Below are positions 43,803-53,576 of a stretch of 64,000 bases of DNA, piece by piece. The stretch is taken from NCBI GenBank assembly GCA_965263375.1, contig OZ253669.1, positions 1,302,001-1,366,000 on the forward strand, read 5' to 3'. Source of the stretch: JAJFFW01 sp965263375 (GTDB taxonomy: Bacteria > Pseudomonadota > Alphaproteobacteria > Caulobacterales > Parvularculaceae). The position numbers were made by a program, and so were the translations under genes. The first letter of the stretch is position 1. Every line of letters begins with the position of its first letter. The notes below the pieces were generated by a model. The model had not been told where the DNA came from, made no database searches, and saw only the letters and a program-made list of their open reading frames with translations.

Positions 43803-43829
43803 GGGAATAATTTCCCCGGTTCTTTTTTT
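43803..43829 (+). terminator. Possible terminator after proS
   Basis: GGGAA pairs with TTCCC around TAAT, then six bases later seven T follow. The short stem and the gap before the T-run make it weak. It lies 18 nt after the proS stop and before the lol genes. Confidence 0.4.
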
Positions 43830-43878
43830 CGCCTTAACTTGCTGGCAGATGGGTATTTTCTAACAAGGCCTTCTTTCT

Positions 43879-45183
43879 ATGACATCCGCTTCTATGAACG
43901 CTCAATCGACCCAGCCCAAAGCGGCGGCCCCGTTCAATTATTTTGAGTGGATGGTGGCGCGGCGTTATCTGGGCGCGACGCGTGACGGTAAAGGGGTTTC
44001 TTTAATTTCCGTCATTGCCTTTGTTGGGATTATGCTGGCGGTGGCGACGTTGATCATTGTGATGTCGGTGATGCAGGGCTTTCGCTTAACGCTGCTTGAC
44101 CAACTTCTCGGCACTAATGGCCATGCCTATGTGCAATCAAGTGAGGCGATCACTGATTATGAAGATCTAGCCGAAAAGCTGCGGGCGGTTCCTGGCGTCA
44201 CCCAAGCAACCCCGATGATTGAGCTTCCCGTTTACGCCAGCGCCAATGGGGAAACGGGCATGGTGGTGCGCGGCGTCTCGCGCGAGGATCTTTTAAAAAT
44301 CAAATATATTACGGGTCCGGACCATGTTGTTGGGGGAGATTTTGAGAGTTTTGGCATTGGCGAAAAAGGCGGCCGTGACATTGTTTTAGGTAGCCGCGTC
44401 GCCAATCAACTCGGCGTTAGCGCTGGCGATCGTGTGACGCTGATATCGGGCCGGGGTGATGAGACCGCCTTTGGCCGTACTCTTCGCCGCAAGGCTTATC
44501 GTGTCGGCGCGATCTTCCATGTGGGGAATGCGGAATATGACGGGATTTACGGCTTTATGCCTTTGGAACAAGCGCAGCTGTTTTTCAATTTTAAAGGCGC
44601 TGTGCAACAGATCGAGCTAAAGGTTGCGCAGCCGGAAAAAATCCGTGAATACCGAGACCCGATCTCGCTGGCCGCGCCCGGTTATTATATTTTAGATTGG
44701 CGCCAGCGCTTTCAAAGCTATTTTAACGCGCTTCAAACTGAGCGTTTTATTATGCGGCTGATTTTGTTTTTGATTATTATGGTCGCCTCCCTTAATATTA
44801 TCACCGGGCTGATTATGTTGGTGAAAGATAAGACCAGCGATATCGCCGTCATGCGCTCTATGGGCGCGACGCAAGGGGCGATCATGCGGATATTCTTTCT
44901 ATCCGGTTCCATGATTGGCGGGCTTGGCACGCTCGCGGGCGTAATTTTGGGCGCGCTTTTTGTTATCAATATCGATGCAATTGAGACGAGCTTGTCGGCA
45001 TTGTTCCGCACCGATTTGTTTCCGGCGGAGATTTATTATCTCGATGGCGTGCCAGCCAAGATGGAGCTAAGTGAAGTTGCTCTGGTCGCTGGATTCTCGC
45101 TTTTTATGTCCTTTATCACCACGATCTTTCCCGCGCGCCGGGCCGCTAGGCTCGATCCGGTGGAAGCGCTGCGCTACGAATAG
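43879..45183 (+). CDS. Lipoprotein-releasing permease LolC/E family
   Basis: This 434-aa inner-membrane protein works with LolD to extract outer-membrane lipoproteins for LolA. The first membrane segment follows ARRYLGATRDGKGVSLISVIAFVG, and a large periplasmic domain covers residues 65-280. Three C-terminal segments end in FPARRAARLDPVEALRYE, the LolC/E signature. Alphaproteobacteria often have a single homodimeric LolF-type permease, which would fit here. lolD follows after 14 nt. Confidence 0.93.
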   Translation: MTSASMNAQSTQPKAAAPFNYFEWMVARRYLGATRDGKGVSLISVIAFVGIMLAVATLIIVMSVMQGFRLTLLDQLLGTNGHAYVQSSEAITDYEDLAEKLRAVPGVTQATPMIELPVYASANGETGMVVRGVSREDLLKIKYITGPDHVVGGDFESFGIGEKGGRDIVLGSRVANQLGVSAGDRVTLISGRGDETAFGRTLRRKAYRVGAIFHVGNAEYDGIYGFMPLEQAQLFFNFKGAVQQIELKVAQPEKIREYRDPISLAAPGYYILDWRQRFQSYFNALQTERFIMRLILFLIIMVASLNIITGLIMLVKDKTSDIAVMRSMGATQGAIMRIFFLSGSMIGGLGTLAGVILGALFVINIDAIETSLSALFRTDLFPAEIYYLDGVPAKMELSEVALVAGFSLFMSFITTIFPARRAARLDPVEALRYE

Positions 45184-45197
45184 GGAAGGGACAGGCG

Positions 45198-45905
45198 ATG
45201 GCACAATCAGAACAGGGATCTTCCAGCGGCGCAGTTTTACGCCTTGAAGGGGTGGAGCGCCGATATGGTGATCTTATCATCCTAAAGGCAGTGGATTTGA
45301 CCCTAGCGCCGGGGGAAACGATTGCGCTTTTGGGCCCTTCTGGCTCAGGCAAGTCATCGCTTTTGCATATTGCGGGGCTGTTAGAAACCCCTAGCGCTGG
45401 TTCGGTTCATATTGATGGGATAGCCGCCTCTCGCCTGAACGATGCGGCGCGCACACGTTTGCGGCGCGATGCACTGGGGTTTGTTTATCAGTTTCATCAT
45501 CTGCTCCCCGAATTTTCCGCCCTTGGCAACGCGTCCCTGCCGATGATGATTGCTGGGACGCCAAAGAAACAGGCTGAAGATCGCGCGAAGGAGCTGCTTA
45601 CTCGTCTTGGGTTGGGCGAGCGTTTAACGCACCAGCCGGGCCAGCTTTCCGGCGGCGAACAGCAAAGAACGGCTATCGCACGAGCCCTTGCAAATAACCC
45701 TAAGGTGCTTTTAGCGGATGAGCCGACAGGTAATCTTGATCCGAAGACGTCGGATGTTGTGTTTGATGCGCTTTTAGAGCTCGTAAAGGAGCAAGAGCTG
45801 TCTGCTCTGATTGCAACCCATGATCGCAATCTCGCCAAGCGCATGGACCGCGTCTTTGAAATCCGCGATCAAGGGCTATTTCCGGTGGAAGTTTCCGCGC
45901 TCTAA
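45198..45905 (+). CDS. lolD: Lipoprotein-releasing ATPase LolD
   Basis: This 235-aa ABC ATPase powers the LolC/E permease. Walker A is GPSGSGKSSLL, the signature is LSGGEQQRTAIARAL, Walker B is VLLADEPTGNLD, and the switch His is in ATHDRNL. It is coupled in operon with the permease gene, and the next gene converges on it with a 15-nt gap. Confidence 0.95.
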   Translation: MAQSEQGSSSGAVLRLEGVERRYGDLIILKAVDLTLAPGETIALLGPSGSGKSSLLHIAGLLETPSAGSVHIDGIAASRLNDAARTRLRRDALGFVYQFHHLLPEFSALGNASLPMMIAGTPKKQAEDRAKELLTRLGLGERLTHQPGQLSGGEQQRTAIARALANNPKVLLADEPTGNLDPKTSDVVFDALLELVKEQELSALIATHDRNLAKRMDRVFEIRDQGLFPVEVSAL

Positions 45906-45920
45906 TAAGTGTTAAACGCG

Positions 45921-46361
45921 TTAAATATCGTGTCCATATCCGGGGGCGCTATAGGATCTGTGTTGTGCGCCGAGGATGTCCATCGCACGTCTTCGATAGG
46001 CCGCCTTTTGGGCTGGCGACAGGCGCGCATAGGGCGTGCGCTGGGGCGCTTGGTAAAAGTTTTGGCCGTTTCCATTTGCCCGCCAGCTGTTGCGTCGCTC
46101 TTGGCGGAAGCGGGCCTGGTCAACGGGCGCCGCTTGGGCGTAATCGCGGCTTGCTTGGTAAGGGTCGTTCGCCCCTTCCGAGGCGTAAAGATCACTCGCC
46201 ATTCGGTCGATAATAGCCCGGTCGCTTGGCGACAAGCCGAGCCACCGTCCATCGCCTGCCTCAGCCCCGCCAGAACCAGCGGCAGCTAAGATAAAAGCGC
46301 TCGCAATGCCGAGCTTAAAAATACGAAATACTGGAATAAATGACGAAAAACGCACGTCCAC
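45921..46361 (-). CDS. Hypothetical small secreted protein
   Basis: This 146-aa frame starts at GTG (46361). It has a hydrophobic signal-like segment (about residues 10-35, ending GGAEAG), then an Arg/Ala/Gln-rich polar domain with SPAQKAAYRRRAMDILG near the end. I recognise no domain. An overlapping plus-strand frame (45909-46289) is less credible because it lacks a recognisable signal or a good ribosome site. It converges on lolD. Confidence 0.5.
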   Translation of the reverse strand: MDVRFSSFIPVFRIFKLGIASAFILAAAGSGGAEAGDGRWLGLSPSDRAIIDRMASDLYASEGANDPYQASRDYAQAAPVDQARFRQERRNSWRANGNGQNFYQAPQRTPYARLSPAQKAAYRRRAMDILGAQHRSYSAPGYGHDI

Positions 46362-46517
46362 AACAAACCCCGAATACTCAAACTACAATAAGGTTTACCC
46401 CATAATGGTTGGGGCTCATTGAATGAAAACCATACAATTTAATAAAAAGCTTAGCGGCTTCAGGATTGATCGCGTATATGGACCTTGGGGGCCTTTCGGA
46501 TCGGTCGATTTTTAGGC

Positions 46518-46546
46518 TTGCGAAAACGGCAGCGATGGGGTATGCG
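46518..46546 (+). promoter_or_regulatory. Possible rpmF promoter
   Basis: CTTGCGA (-35 at 46518-46523) and TATGCG (46541-46546) are 17 bp apart, about 90 nt before rpmF. The -10 match is poor. The surrounding 46362-46633 spacer, between divergent genes, holds nothing else that I can name. Confidence 0.3.
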
Positions 46547-46633
46547 CCTGCGTTCAACTGTTTTATGTGCGTTCTTTATTTGAGCGCTCGCGCCGCCGAC
46601 ACAAGGCTGCGCCAAAGATGAGGGACAACCGTC

Positions 46634-46816
46634 ATGGCGGTACCGAAGAGTAAAATTACTGGCTCGCGTCGCGGCATGCGTCGTTCACACGACAAGCTTA
46701 AAGGCGCAACTTATATTGAAGATAAAGATTCAGGCGAATTGCGTCGCCCGCACCATATCGACCTGAAAACTGGTCGTTACAATGGGCGTCAGGTTCTTGA
46801 AGCACAAGAAGACTAA
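46634..46816 (+). CDS. rpmF: Ribosomal protein bL32
   Basis: This 60-aa 50S protein begins MAVPKSKITGSRRGMRRSH, and GELRRPHHIDLKTGRY is the family core. It has no cysteines, so it is the zinc-free form. GAGGGAC precedes the ATG. The stop codon forms the loop of a perfect inverted repeat (see 46803-46827). Confidence 0.96.
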   Translation: MAVPKSKITGSRRGMRRSHDKLKGATYIEDKDSGELRRPHHIDLKTGRYNGRQVLEAQED

Positions 46817-46827
46817 GTCTTCTTGTG
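46803..46827 (+). repeat. Perfect inverted repeat centred on the rpmF stop codon
   Basis: Eleven bases ending the rpmF coding sequence (CACAAGAAGAC) pair perfectly with the eleven after the stop (GTCTTCTTGTG), leaving TAA as the three-base loop. No T-run follows. A separate conventional terminator lies 19 nt downstream. Confidence 0.8.
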
Positions 46828-46845
46828 ACATGTATATGCGTTAAT

Positions 46846-46877
46846 CGGCGCCAGTATTTTAGCTGAGCGCCGTTTTT
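46846..46877 (+). terminator. Intrinsic terminator after rpmF
   Basis: CGGCGC pairs with GCGCCG, an inner CAG/CTG stem may extend it with one bulge, and five T follow. It ends the rpmF transcript. Confidence 0.75.
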
Positions 46878-46886
46878 GCGTTGTTA

Positions 46887-46903
46887 GGGCGAAAATTTCG
46901 CCC
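46887..46903 (+). promoter_or_regulatory. Perfect palindrome upstream of eno
   Basis: GGGCGAAA and TTTCGCCC flank a single A, giving an 8-1-8 dyad 110 nt upstream of eno. It could be a protein-binding operator, or an RNA hairpin if transcribed. No known regulator site is recognised. Confidence 0.4.
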
Positions 46904-47012
46904 TCTGTGCTATTTGGGCGCTTTAAAACCGTGGCGACAGGCGTATACAGGCCTCGTAAGGGGCTCTGCCTCAAAACGTTAGAATAATCCTAGAAAATAC
47001 GGAGCTGCCGTT

Positions 47013-48281
<1,269 letters not shown>

Positions 48282-48310
48282 CGGTCGTTAGTATTGAAGA
48301 AATTCTTCTG

Positions 48311-48342
48311 ATTAAGGCGAGCTTTAGCTCGCCTTAATTTTT
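48311..48342 (+). terminator. Intrinsic terminator after eno
   Basis: A perfect 12-bp stem (ATTAAGGCGAGC with its complement) and TTTA loop end in TTTTT. It begins 30 nt after the eno stop. Confidence 0.92.
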
Positions 48343-48414
48343 CCCGCCGATATTAATCATTTATTAAGTATACAGGATTCTTCTGAGTCGCGTTGGGACA
48401 GTTCAGGGCGTTTC

Positions 48415-48744
48415 ATGGGCGGCTTTAAAACCATATTGATCGAGATTATCGCGCCAGCGTTGCTTATTATTTGGGCGGCGTCGTTTGTGATGGGCGCATT
48501 TTCTGGTGAAACGGGATATGGCGCTCTAAGGCGGCTAGAGGGCGTGCACGAACAAAAAATGGCCGAGCTTGCCGTTTTGTCCGCCCGCCGGGAGGCTTTA
48601 GAGCGGCGGGCCAATATGTTAAATCCAAGCCGCCTTGATCCGGACCTAGTTGATGAGCGCATCCGCGCGACACTTGGATATGTTCACGAAGATGATGTGG
48701 TCTTACCGCGCCATGAGCTCGAACAGATGTTGCGCAGCCGCTGA
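48415..48744 (+). CDS. ftsB: FtsB/DivIC-type septum formation initiator
   Basis: This 109-aa bitopic protein of the divisome has one membrane segment (about residues 8-28). A coiled-coil stretch (HEQKMAELAVLSARREALERRA) and a short conserved domain ending DLVDERIRATLGYVHEDDVV follow. Its position between eno and pdhA is typical in alphaproteobacteria and supports the call. Confidence 0.87.
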   Translation: MGGFKTILIEIIAPALLIIWAASFVMGAFSGETGYGALRRLEGVHEQKMAELAVLSARREALERRANMLNPSRLDPDLVDERIRATLGYVHEDDVVLPRHELEQMLRSR

Positions 48745-48934
48745 ATGGGGATGATGCGCTTGCCCGTCAGGCAATATTTCATGATCGGCTTTCATTGAGT
48801 TCGTTTAATAGTCGATTGGGTTTTGGGGCATGAATATGCGGTCGCAAATAATAAACCTAGATAAACTCTGGCAAATATTGTTTTTTTGGCGGCCTCGTTC
48901 TAGTGTCGCGCCATCCAAACATAAAAGGGTGCCT

Positions 48935-49942
48935 ATGTCCGCCGTCTCTTCAGAAGCGAATTCTTCTCCTGCGTCCAACCTTTCAGCGACGAAAGAGGAA
49001 TACATTAAATACTATACCGATATGGTCATGATCCGTCGGTTTGAAGAAAAAGCCGGCCAGCTCTATGGCATGGGTCATATTGGCGGGTTTTGTCACCTTT
49101 ATATTGGTCAAGAAGCCGTTGTCGTCGGCGTAGAGGCGGTTAAAAAAACTGGCGATCAAACCATCACTGGTTATCGGGATCACGGGCATATGCTCGCCTG
49201 CGGCATGGATCCGAAGGGCGTTATGGCGGAGCTTACTGGCCGCGAGGGCGGCTTGTCGCGCGGTAAGGGCGGCTCCATGCACATGTTCTCTAAGGAAAAA
49301 GAGTTCTATGGCGGGCACGGCATCGTGGCGGCGCAGGTGCCGCTTGGCGCAGGTCTGGCCTTTGCCAACAAATATCGCGGTAACGATAGTGTTAGCTTGA
49401 CCTATTTCGGTGACGGCGCCGCCAACCAGGGCCAGATCTTTGAGGCCATGAATATGGCGAAGCTTTGGAAGTTGCCGGTGATCTTTATTATCGAAAACAA
49501 CCAATACGCGATGGGCACAAGCGTGACCCGCGCCCATTCAGAAACCCACTTATATCGTCGGGGCGCGTCGTTTGGCATTCCAGGTATGGAAGTCGACGGG
49601 ATGGATGTGTTGGCGGTGCGCGCTGCCGCTAGCCAGGCGATGGAGTTCGCCCGTGCGGGCGAGGGGCCTTATGTCCTTGAGATGAAGACATATCGCTACC
49701 GCGGCCATTCAATGTCAGATCCCGCAAAATACCGTACCCGCGAGGAAGTTGAGGGCGTGCGTGAGCACAGCGATCCAATTAAACGCTGTGAGGCGAAGAT
49801 TTTAGAGGCTGGCGCTGCAACGGCAGAAGAACTGAAAGAAATTGACAAAAACGTGAAAGCGATTGTCAAACAAGCTGCGGACTTTTCCTTAGAAAGCCCT
49901 GAGCCTGCGCCTGAAGAGCTTTATACGGATGTAGTTGCTTAA
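48935..49942 (+). CDS. pdhA: Pyruvate dehydrogenase E1 component, alpha subunit
   Basis: This 335-aa thiamine-diphosphate enzyme subunit decarboxylates pyruvate as an alpha2beta2 heterotetramer. The ThDP motif GDGAANQGQ leads to the closing NNQYAMG, and the loop HSMSDPAKYRTREE is present. ATG 48935 with AAAAGGG is preferred, since an upstream ATG (48830) would add 35 residues of non-conserved sequence. The expected pdhB does not follow. The next gene is unrelated. Confidence 0.95.
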   Translation: MSAVSSEANSSPASNLSATKEEYIKYYTDMVMIRRFEEKAGQLYGMGHIGGFCHLYIGQEAVVVGVEAVKKTGDQTITGYRDHGHMLACGMDPKGVMAELTGREGGLSRGKGGSMHMFSKEKEFYGGHGIVAAQVPLGAGLAFANKYRGNDSVSLTYFGDGAANQGQIFEAMNMAKLWKLPVIFIIENNQYAMGTSVTRAHSETHLYRRGASFGIPGMEVDGMDVLAVRAAASQAMEFARAGEGPYVLEMKTYRYRGHSMSDPAKYRTREEVEGVREHSDPIKRCEAKILEAGAATAEELKEIDKNVKAIVKQAADFSLESPEPAPEELYTDVVA

Positions 49943-49996
49943 TATCGTATAAAAGCAAGTATTTGCCTTTAATTTTATCAAGATATATTTGCGTCT

Positions 49997-50026
49997 ATTA
50001 ACCGTGTTTCCTTACAGGCGGTTAAT
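49997..50026 (+). promoter_or_regulatory. Inverted repeat upstream of the TadG-like gene
   Basis: ATTAACCG and CGGTTAAT are perfect complements separated by 14 bp, 65 nt before the next start codon. Each arm contains TTAACC, a half-site word of the cell-cycle regulator CtrA, but here inverted rather than direct. No T-run follows, so it does not look like a terminator for pdhA. Confidence 0.45.
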
Positions 50027-50090
50027 CTTGTGCGGCTTATGTTCCTAATGTTTGGCGTTAACGACTTCGTCATCATAAAGGAAACCGCAC

Positions 50091-52331
50091 ATGGGAGTGT
50101 TGCAGCGTTATTGTGTTGGCATCCGTCGCCGCAAGAGCGGCTTTGCGCGTGCTGAAGAGGGCAATATCGCGATAATGTTCGTGATGATGCTCGGCGTATT
50201 ATTATTCTTCGCTGGCGGCGCGGTGGATTTCACCCGTTATAATCTGGTGCGAGCGGATTTAGTTCAGGCGCTTGAGGCGGCGGGACTTGCGATCGCGCAA
50301 TATGATGATTCCGGCTCTTCGGAACTAAATGGGCTTACTGGTGCGGCCCGTGATGCGAAGTTAAAAGAATTCGGTAAAGCCGTTTTTGACGAAAATTTTT
50401 CGTATAAAGGGTCTATTGAGGACCTTAGTGTTTCGTTTGAACTAACACCCCAGGTAATCCGGCCAAGCGCGAGCGGTAAGATAGAGACCTTGTTGCTGCA
50501 TGCTGGTGAGATGCTTCAGTTCGGGGCCGCATCAAATGACCTTGAGTTTCTAGACGTTTCAGAAGCAATTGAAATTACTCGCCGTGGTTCTGGCCGCATT
50601 GAGCTTGCGCTTGTGTTGGATGTTACGGGCTCTATGGGTGGTTATTCTGGCGGCAAAAAGAAGATCGATAGCTTAAAGGATGCGACCGAAAATCTTCTCC
50701 AGGTCATGTATGGCGATGATGCGAGTAGTGAATATGTGAAAATCGGTGTGGTGCCGTTTAACGCTTTTGTTAATCCGGGTGGCGCTTCGTCTTGGAGTAT
50801 GTCTTGGGCTGATGAAGACGCTGAAGCGCATTATCACGGCGCCAGGTTTATTCACGTTGATGGTTCCGGTGATATCGATGGGAACGGATCGGTTGATATC
50901 GATCCTAAAAGCAGCCTCGGCGATGTTTCAGACAAAAAAGAATATAGCGCCGGTATTGCGCGGGTTATAGATGTCTCGCGCAAGGTGAACCACTTTGATA
51001 TTTACGATTCCATGCCCGATTATGAGTGGTTTGGCTGTGTTGAGGCGCGTCCATATCCCCTTGATGAGCTTGATACCACCCCGGGGGCAGGAACAACATC
51101 TTTGGTCATTGATAACGCCCACGCCCCGTTGAGCCCGGCAGAAGAGTCGGATGGACGTATGCGTCTTGCTTTTGAGCGCGCGCCAAATCCGGTGTTAAGC
51201 GTTGATGAGCTGATAAAGGCTGAAAATTCGCGATGGGTGCCGATGTTCCACCCGGATGAGCCTGATTGCCCAAGCGACGGTTCCCTCTATTGCAATAGCG
51301 ATTGGAGTTGGCGTTATAGCGATTATACCCTTGGATCCACCCCGCGCAGCATTCGAAACCGTGGCCGGATGTTTACCAACCCTGATGCCGACCCTGATGG
51401 GTATGATGATGATTCATATGACAATGAGTATTTCGCGGAAGATCGGGACTATTCAAAATATAACGGTCATGCGGGGTCATTTGGCCGTTATCTTGAAGTC
51501 GTTATTGGTATGCGATACGCATCACAGCAAGGTTTTGGTGAACTTGATGATTATTGGGACGGCGTAAAAACGCGGCTTGAGGAATTGCATATTAATAGCC
51601 GGAAATATGATGAATACAAACTTCGAATGGCTTATCCGGGTTGGTGGGATGAGGCGACGCAAAAATACCGTGGACGGTATGATGCTAACGTTGACATAGA
51701 CATCCTTGAACCCAGCACGCCAGGAGATAAGTCGGACCGTGGACCAAATATTAACTGTCCGGCGCCGATCCTTCCAATGACAACAAACAGAAATTCAATT
51801 GAAAACTACGTCAATGCTTTGCAACCGGGCGGCAACACCAATTCTGCCAATGGCGCTGTTTGGGGCTGGCGACTGGTTTCACCGGAGGCGCCGTTTACGG
51901 AAGGTGTTTCCTATGATGATGGTCAGTGGCAAAAAGCTGTTGTTATTATGACGGATGGTGTGAACGTCGCTTCTGGCGATGATCAAACGCACTGGGAATC
52001 AGTCAATACTGTTTATGGCTTTTCTATTGATGAGCGTATGGGGGCGGGTGTCAATAAACCAGACCGTGGCGGCGGTGGTTTTGATGCGGACCGTATGCCT
52101 GATCATATTGATGAGAAATTGTTGCGCGTTTGTCGCCGGATGAAGAAAAAAGGCATCCTGGTTTATACGATCATCTTTGGACTAAATGACTCGAATTTAG
52201 AACAAGTCTTTAAAGCCTGTGCGACAGATGAGGAGGCGCCATATTACTATAAGGCGCCGACCGGTGCTGATCTTGAATCGGCTTTTGGTGATATCGCGGC
52301 CGACCTTGTTCAGCTGCATGTAAGTAAATAG
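50091..52331 (+). CDS. TadG-like pilus-assembly protein with a von Willebrand A domain
   Basis: This 746-aa membrane-anchored protein has a pilin-like N-terminus (AEEGNIAIMFVMMLGVLLFFAGGAVDFTRY, membrane segment about 25-45), as in TadE/TadG. A von Willebrand factor A domain follows, whose metal site is D177-x-T179-x-S181 (DVTGSMGG) and which resumes near VVIMTDGVN. A long Asp/Tyr-rich insertion contains a calcium-loop-like DIDGNGSVDID. It faces the periplasm. AAAGGAAA precedes the ATG. Two TadE-like genes follow within 15 nt. Confidence 0.85.
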   Translation: MGVLQRYCVGIRRRKSGFARAEEGNIAIMFVMMLGVLLFFAGGAVDFTRYNLVRADLVQALEAAGLAIAQYDDSGSSELNGLTGAARDAKLKEFGKAVFDENFSYKGSIEDLSVSFELTPQVIRPSASGKIETLLLHAGEMLQFGAASNDLEFLDVSEAIEITRRGSGRIELALVLDVTGSMGGYSGGKKKIDSLKDATENLLQVMYGDDASSEYVKIGVVPFNAFVNPGGASSWSMSWADEDAEAHYHGARFIHVDGSGDIDGNGSVDIDPKSSLGDVSDKKEYSAGIARVIDVSRKVNHFDIYDSMPDYEWFGCVEARPYPLDELDTTPGAGTTSLVIDNAHAPLSPAEESDGRMRLAFERAPNPVLSVDELIKAENSRWVPMFHPDEPDCPSDGSLYCNSDWSWRYSDYTLGSTPRSIRNRGRMFTNPDADPDGYDDDSYDNEYFAEDRDYSKYNGHAGSFGRYLEVVIGMRYASQQGFGELDDYWDGVKTRLEELHINSRKYDEYKLRMAYPGWWDEATQKYRGRYDANVDIDILEPSTPGDKSDRGPNINCPAPILPMTTNRNSIENYVNALQPGGNTNSANGAVWGWRLVSPEAPFTEGVSYDDGQWQKAVVIMTDGVNVASGDDQTHWESVNTVYGFSIDERMGAGVNKPDRGGGGFDADRMPDHIDEKLLRVCRRMKKKGILVYTIIFGLNDSNLEQVFKACATDEEAPYYYKAPTGADLESAFGDIAADLVQLHVSK

Positions 52332-52342
52332 GACCCTTATCA

Positions 52343-52918
52343 ATGATCGCTAGGGCTAAGATTGGTAAAATAAACCGCCGCCGCAATCGTTGGTTAAAAA
52401 ATCAGCGCGGTGCGTCAGCGGTTGAATTTGCCTTGGTGATGCCGGTCTTCTTGTTGCTTATGATGTCGACTTTCGAGGTTGGTTGGTTTTACTTCGTAAA
52501 CGCTACGTTAGATACAGCTATAACGGATATTTCTCGAAAAATTCGTACAGGCCAAGTACAAGGAGGAACAGGTTTTGATAAAGATGACTTCTTTAACGAT
52601 ATTGTTTGTCCTTCGCTTTCATTCTTTGGCGACTGCAACCAAGTTGCAACCGCGGAAGTAAAAACCTACAGCAGTTTTTCTGAGCTGAGCTTAGACAGCG
52701 GTTCATTTGTTTGTCGTGGCGACGACGCCGAGGCTATCAACAACATCCAGGTCGACCCAGGCACAGAGAGCAGCATTGTGCGTGTGCGGCTATGTGTTCT
52801 TTATAGGACCTTAAATCCAGCGATTGGGATTAATTTGGCGACGAGCCCAAATGGCGATCGACGACTAAAGACCACCTTTATTTTCCGAAATGAGCCCTAC
52901 CTGAAAAATGGAAGCTAA
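52343..52918 (+). CDS. TadE-like pseudopilin
   Basis: This 191-aa protein has a basic N-terminus, then RGASAVEFALVMPVFLLLMM, the TadE motif with Glu before a hydrophobic helix. The C-terminal domain is extracytoplasmic with four cysteines. Such proteins assist Flp/Tad pilus or related envelope structures. It lies between the TadG-like gene (11-nt gap) and a second TadE-like gene (4-nt gap). No Tad ATPase, secretin or Flp pilin gene is in the window. Confidence 0.85.
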   Translation: MIARAKIGKINRRRNRWLKNQRGASAVEFALVMPVFLLLMMSTFEVGWFYFVNATLDTAITDISRKIRTGQVQGGTGFDKDDFFNDIVCPSLSFFGDCNQVATAEVKTYSSFSELSLDSGSFVCRGDDAEAINNIQVDPGTESSIVRVRLCVLYRTLNPAIGINLATSPNGDRRLKTTFIFRNEPYLKNGS

Positions 52919-52922
52919 GCTA

Positions 52923-53534
52923 ATGGCCATGAGCAAGAACATGAAGCCAAGATTTTCAATAAGAAAAAAAGCGTTAGCAATGGCGAGTGAGCGCCAGGGC
53001 AACGCGGCGACAGAGTTTTCACTTTTATTGCCAATGATTGTAATGCTTTTCTTTGGCATGTTGGAGGGAAGTGATCTATTAGCCACAGACAGGCGGGTTG
53101 AAAGCGCTTCGACCGCCATAGTCGACTTAGTGGCGCAGGCCGCCACAATTACGCCAAACGAGCTTCAAGATCTCATTGTTGGCGTTGAGGATATGATTGA
53201 TACTGATGGGGTTTCATCCCTAGAAATAAAGTTCACTAGTGTTATCGTTGATCCGGATGATTCTAGTAATGCAATTGTCCATTGGAGTTTAGATCAAGAT
53301 CTAAATGAACCTTATGCGGCTGGCGCTACATTCAATGGTATTTCTGATACATCAATCTTAAAAGCAAACTTATCATTTTTGTTTGCTGAGGTGAAGTATC
53401 AATATAATGGCGCCGTTAGTGGGTACATTTATAAATCTCCTTATACGCTTGCAAATACGGCGTCTCGTTTGCCGCGCTTATCAGCGCGTGTTCAGTTGTG
53501 CAAAGACGCCGACCCAAATGATTGTACAACATAG
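52923..53534 (+). CDS. Second TadE/TadG-like pseudopilin
   Basis: This protein has about 203 aa. After a short basic region comes RQGNAATEFSLLLPMIVMLFF, the same Glu-plus-hydrophobic-helix motif. The extracytoplasmic part contains a Cys pair near the end (LCKDADPNDC). ATG 52923 has GGAAG 8 nt upstream. An in-frame ATG at 52908 would overlap the previous gene by 11 nt and is a possible alternative. It ends 42 nt before a glycosyltransferase gene. Confidence 0.83.
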   Translation: MAMSKNMKPRFSIRKKALAMASERQGNAATEFSLLLPMIVMLFFGMLEGSDLLATDRRVESASTAIVDLVAQAATITPNELQDLIVGVEDMIDTDGVSSLEIKFTSVIVDPDDSSNAIVHWSLDQDLNEPYAAGATFNGISDTSILKANLSFLFAEVKYQYNGAVSGYIYKSPYTLANTASRLPRLSARVQLCKDADPNDCTT

Positions 53535-53576
53535 CAACTTAGTTCACATCGAACTTTAGCCAGAAGAGATTTCATC

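Noticed and set aside
45909..46289. Plus-strand frame opposite the small secreted protein gene
   Set aside because: The minus-strand frame has a signal peptide and a plausible domain composition. This one looks like its shadow.
48830..48934. Upstream ATG start for pdhA
   Set aside because: It would add 35 non-conserved residues. ATG 48935 has a good AAAAGGG ribosome site, and the upstream bases are AT-rich like a promoter.
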